DNA of 8,067 nucleotides, from NCBI GenBank assembly GCA_003158365.1, contig PMIW01000028.1, forward strand, positions 1-8,067, written 5' to 3'. This DNA is from Ignavibacteriota bacterium. Lineage in GTDB: Bacteria; Bacteroidota; Ignavibacteria; Tepidaquicellales; Tepidaquicellaceae. The position numbers were made by a program, and so were the translations under genes. Under the pieces are notes generated by a model. The model was not told the origin of the DNA. It did no database searches and was given only the letters and a program-made list of their open reading frames with translations. Shown here piece after piece: positions 6,281 to 8,067 of the stretch. Within the stretch, counting starts at the first letter, position 1. Every line of letters begins with the position of its first letter.

Positions 6281-7144
6281 TCAATATCTCTTAATCATAA
6301 AATCCTTGTAATGACCATTGCTGAATTCTTCCCTGGATTCTATCATGGCATAAGCATTATGGTTGTGAATGCTTTCAAAATTTTCCGCCTCGACCGAAAA
6401 CCAGATTATGTTTTTTTTCTTTTTTAGTTCAAGAACAATATTTCGTGCAAGGTCTTCCACGAAGACAGGATTTTCATATGCTCTTTCGGTAACGAATTTT
6501 TCATCTTCTCTTTTCAAAAGCGTGTAAAGTTCCGAACTCGAACTTTTTTCTACTATTGCAATCACATCTTCTATCCATACCATATCCGTAAACCTGAGTG
6601 CAACTTTTACTTCACCTCTTTGATTGTGCGCCCCGTAATCGGATAAGTTTTTCGAGCACGGGCAAAGTGTTGTAACAGGCACGACTACTGTCATTACAAA
6701 ATCTTTTTTATCCTGATTCTTTATTGCGTGAAATTTCACTCTGTAATCCAGCAAAGACGTCTTCCCCGACACGGGAGCTTTCTTTTCCCTGAAATAGATG
6801 AACTCCATTTCGATGTGTGCGGCATTTGAATGAAGTTTCTTCTGCATTTCTTCGAGGATATTATATACGGAATCGATATGAATTTCTCTTTGCTTGTTCT
6901 GTAATATTTCCACGAAGCGGCTCATATGAGTTCCTTTAAAATGCATCGGTAAATCGACAGTCATCGAGATTGTGGCAATAGTATGCTGAATTTCTTTTTC
7001 CTTATCTTTTAAGGCAATTGGATATTTAAGGTTTTTTACACCTACTTTATTAATTGGGATTTCTCTTATATCAATCTGGCTTTGAGTATCGGGTAATGCT
7101 GTCTTTTTCTGCTTTTCTTTAGTAATAGTTTCTTCTTCTTCCAT
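6281..7144 (-). CDS. folE2: GTP cyclohydrolase I type IB, FolE2
   Basis: FolE2 converts GTP to 7,8-dihydroneopterin triphosphate, the first step of tetrahydrofolate synthesis and an entry to the queuosine/7-deazaguanine branch. Unlike FolE it does not depend strictly on zinc. The 287-residue protein has normal length and the family hallmarks: LPDTQSQ and a KVGVKNLKYP segment near residues 17-42, and TTLCPCSKNLSDYGAHNQRG at 158-177. Against the studied gonococcal enzyme (Cys147, His159, Glu216, His246), the same spacing gives Cys161, His173, Glu230 and His260 here, all present. The first 15 residues are a Lys/Glu-rich extension. The ATG at 7144 lies 20 bp after the Nudix gene stop, so the two are probably co-transcribed; only a weak AAAGAAA precedes it. 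A strong terminator follows. Confidence 0.97.
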   Translation of the reverse strand: MEEEETITKEKQKKTALPDTQSQIDIREIPINKVGVKNLKYPIALKDKEKEIQHTIATISMTVDLPMHFKGTHMSRFVEILQNKQREIHIDSVYNILEEMQKKLHSNAAHIEMEFIYFREKKAPVSGKTSLLDYRVKFHAIKNQDKKDFVMTVVVPVTTLCPCSKNLSDYGAHNQRGEVKVALRFTDMVWIEDVIAIVEKSSSSELYTLLKREDEKFVTERAYENPVFVEDLARNIVLELKKKKNIIWFSVEAENFESIHNHNAYAMIESREEFSNGHYKDFMIKRY

Positions 7145-7164
7145 TTTCTTTACTGTTTAATTAT

Positions 7165-7638
7165 TTATTCCTGCTCTATAATACATCTGAAAGGCAATGA
7201 TTCGCAATTGATGTATATGCTGAACAGGTTTGGCTTATCTGCTAAAACAAAATTCCAAATAAAAAGTTTATCGGTCTCCGGAATGTTTGCGTTTTTAATT
7301 TCTTCGGGACTTACAAAAATAAATTTTCCTTCATTAAAAACTTCAGGTAGTTCTTCTTTATGATATTTGTATTCAAAACAAAAAATCATAATATCACCGA
7401 TGTTCGGATATGCTTTTTCGGTAACGATTCCAAGCAGTTTCCAGTCAGAGGGGTGTGACTTAATATTACACTCTTCAAATGCTTCCCTGATTGCACAGCC
7501 AACGGGTGATTCGGCTTCCTCGATTTTAAGCTTACCGCCCGGGGGTGAAAGAAAGCCTTTGTTAGGCTCTTTCACTCTTTCAAGCAGTAAATAATCACCG
7601 TTGGAATTTTTAATATATAACAGGGTTGCAAATTTCAC
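7165..7638 (-). CDS. Nudix hydrolase, candidate dihydroneopterin triphosphate pyrophosphatase
   Basis: The 157-residue protein is a single Nudix domain, which hydrolyses nucleoside diphosphate-linked compounds with Mg2+. The Nudix box covers roughly residues 34-58: GGKLKIEEAESPVGCAIRE followed by AFEECNI, with REAFEE at 51-56 providing the metal-binding glutamates (Glu52, 55, 56). It is a variant: two extra residues lie between GGK and the Glu of ESP, and the usual Gly after EE is replaced (EECNI). The start is GTG at 7636-7638; no ATG lies upstream in frame before a stop at 7696-7698, and the first strand (KFATLLYIK) begins immediately after it. The gene lies 68 bp after rpmG and 20 bp before folE2. 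That pairing suggests it acts on the FolE2 product, removing pyrophosphate from dihydroneopterin triphosphate, but a house-cleaning MutT-like or ADP-ribose role cannot be excluded. Family confidence is high; substrate confidence is low. Confidence 0.9.
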   Translation of the reverse strand: MKFATLLYIKNSNGDYLLLERVKEPNKGFLSPPGGKLKIEEAESPVGCAIREAFEECNIKSHPSDWKLLGIVTEKAYPNIGDIMIFCFEYKYHKEELPEVFNEGKFIFVSPEEIKNANIPETDKLFIWNFVLADKPNLFSIYINCESLPFRCIIEQE

Positions 7639-7685
7639 TTTTGTAGAAAAGTTATTAATTTGAGGGAGGGAAAATAACCGGAACA

Positions 7686-7703
7686 GGGATTGCGTTTAAT
7701 CCC
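7686..7703 (-). terminator. Small hairpin after rpmG, weak terminator or attenuator
   Basis: Arms gggatt (7686-7691) and aatccc (7698-7703) form a perfect 6-bp stem with a 6-base loop, starting 3 bases after the rpmG stop on the minus strand. No proper T tract follows (the sequence continues TGTTCCGG), so it should terminate poorly and may only tune expression of the Nudix and folE2 genes. Confidence 0.35.
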
Positions 7704-7706
7704 GAA

Positions 7707-7883
7707 TTATTTTGCTTCCCTGTGCAATACGTGCTTTCTTGTAAACTTGCAGTATTTCATTACTTCAAGTCTTTCTTTCGTATTGTTTCTGTTCTTTTGC
7801 GATGTATAGACTGACTTACCTTTGTTCGGTCCATCCACACTTACGAGTTTTATGTTTATTCTCGCACCTTCTTTTTTTGCCAT
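7707..7883 (-). CDS. rpmG: 50S ribosomal protein L33 (zinc-free, C-minus form)
   Basis: This is a short complete gene of 58 codons, ATG at 7881-7883 to TAA at 7707-7709. The product begins MAKKEGARINIKLVSVDG, continues with the conserved core YTSQKNRNNTKERLE (26-40) and ends YCKFTRKHVLHREAK, matching L33 along its whole length. L33 is a component of the large ribosomal subunit near the E site. Zinc-ribbon L33 proteins carry two CxxC pairs; here there is only one cysteine (Cys44), so this is the C-minus type that needs no zinc. The loop around residues 17-24 (DGPNKGKS) is longer than in the enterobacterial protein, as is common in Bacteroidota-like L33. No Shine-Dalgarno precedes the ATG. It probably heads a transcript that may continue into the Nudix and folE2 genes. 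Confidence 0.95.
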   Translation of the reverse strand: MAKKEGARINIKLVSVDGPNKGKSVYTSQKNRNNTKERLEVMKYCKFTRKHVLHREAK

Positions 7884-8067
7884 GTTATGCTGAATTATTT
7901 TTAATAATCATTAAATATACCAAATTTAATACAAAAAATTTATGTATTTTTTAATTCCCTTATTTTAAAATGAAAATTTGATTTAATTTTTATTATATTA
8001 AACTTTCTGATTTTTCAACAAAATATTCAATTAATTATTAAATACATAAATATCACATGCTTAAAAA
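7884..8067 (-). promoter_or_regulatory. AT-rich region upstream of rpmG with a tentative promoter and a short palindrome
   Basis: This 184-bp stretch to the window edge holds no gene I can support. On the minus strand TTGAAA (8013-8018) and TATAAT (7992-7997) could form a promoter, though the 15-bp spacer is short. A perfect 6-3-6 palindrome attatt-ttt-aataat lies at 7894-7908, 11 bases upstream of the rpmG start. In DNA this AT-rich, such a palindrome may occur by chance. Confidence 0.25.

Noticed and set aside
7165..7638. Frameshift in the Nudix gene explaining the non-standard box
   Set aside because: The frame is uninterrupted on both sides of the box and the extra residues are in phase, so a natural two-residue insertion explains it better.
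7884..8067. tRNA gene upstream of rpmG, as is common in bacteria
   Set aside because: No cloverleaf, no TTCGA-type T-arm and no GC-rich stems are visible; the region is strongly AT-rich.
1..8067. CRISPR array, insertion sequence, toxin-antitoxin or phage-defence system
   Set aside because: No regularly spaced repeats, transposase, terminal inverted repeats or paired small genes are seen; the long genes are housekeeping or envelope genes.

Overview
This AT-rich window is a stretch of ordinary chromosome from a Gram-negative bacterium with a lipid A outer membrane. It carries LpxH, an outer-membrane beta-barrel and several Sec-type signal peptides. The low GC content, the near absence of Shine-Dalgarno sequences, the protein styles and the gene set suggest the Bacteroidota/Ignavibacteriota/Chlorobiota (FCB) group. 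This placement is an inference from sequence style, not a search result. Promoters look like ordinary TTGnnn-17-TATAAT types in at least two places.

Layout, left to right. (1) The 3' part of a plus-strand gene enters from the left edge. It encodes a membrane-anchored protein with a proline-rich linker and a C-terminal globular domain, and it ends at a strong terminator. (2) Convergent with it, on the minus strand, is a secreted outer-membrane beta-barrel protein of the phenol-degradation MetA-like type, with its own recognisable promoter. (3) Next is ndk (nucleoside diphosphate kinase), with its own terminator and a probable promoter. (4) A tightly packed minus-strand operon follows: a small secreted DsbD-alpha-like Cys-pair protein, then lpxH (lipid A synthesis), then a class A penicillin-binding protein 1A. 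The intergenic distances are 3 bp and an 8-bp overlap. A TATAAT box abutting a CsoR-like palindrome (TACCCCCTAGAGGGTA) precedes this operon. (5) Finally, also on the minus strand, rpmG (ribosomal protein L33, zinc-free form) is followed by a Nudix hydrolase and folE2 (zinc-independent GTP cyclohydrolase I), ending at a strong hairpin terminator. The window stops in AT-rich DNA upstream of rpmG.

How the genes work together. The lpxH-PBP operon couples outer-membrane lipid A synthesis to peptidoglycan synthesis. The secreted Cys-pair protein at its head adds a possible envelope redox or metal link. The Nudix gene 20 bp upstream of folE2 is a natural candidate for the dihydroneopterin triphosphate pyrophosphatase that acts on the FolE2 product in folate synthesis. 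No mobile element, CRISPR array, tRNA or rRNA is visible, and no gene-free stretch exceeds about 220 bp. I found no convincing undescribed multi-gene system. The most interesting points are the CsoR-like operator/promoter, the Nudix-FolE2 pairing (with a zinc-free L33 beside it), and the unusual architecture of the partial left-edge protein.
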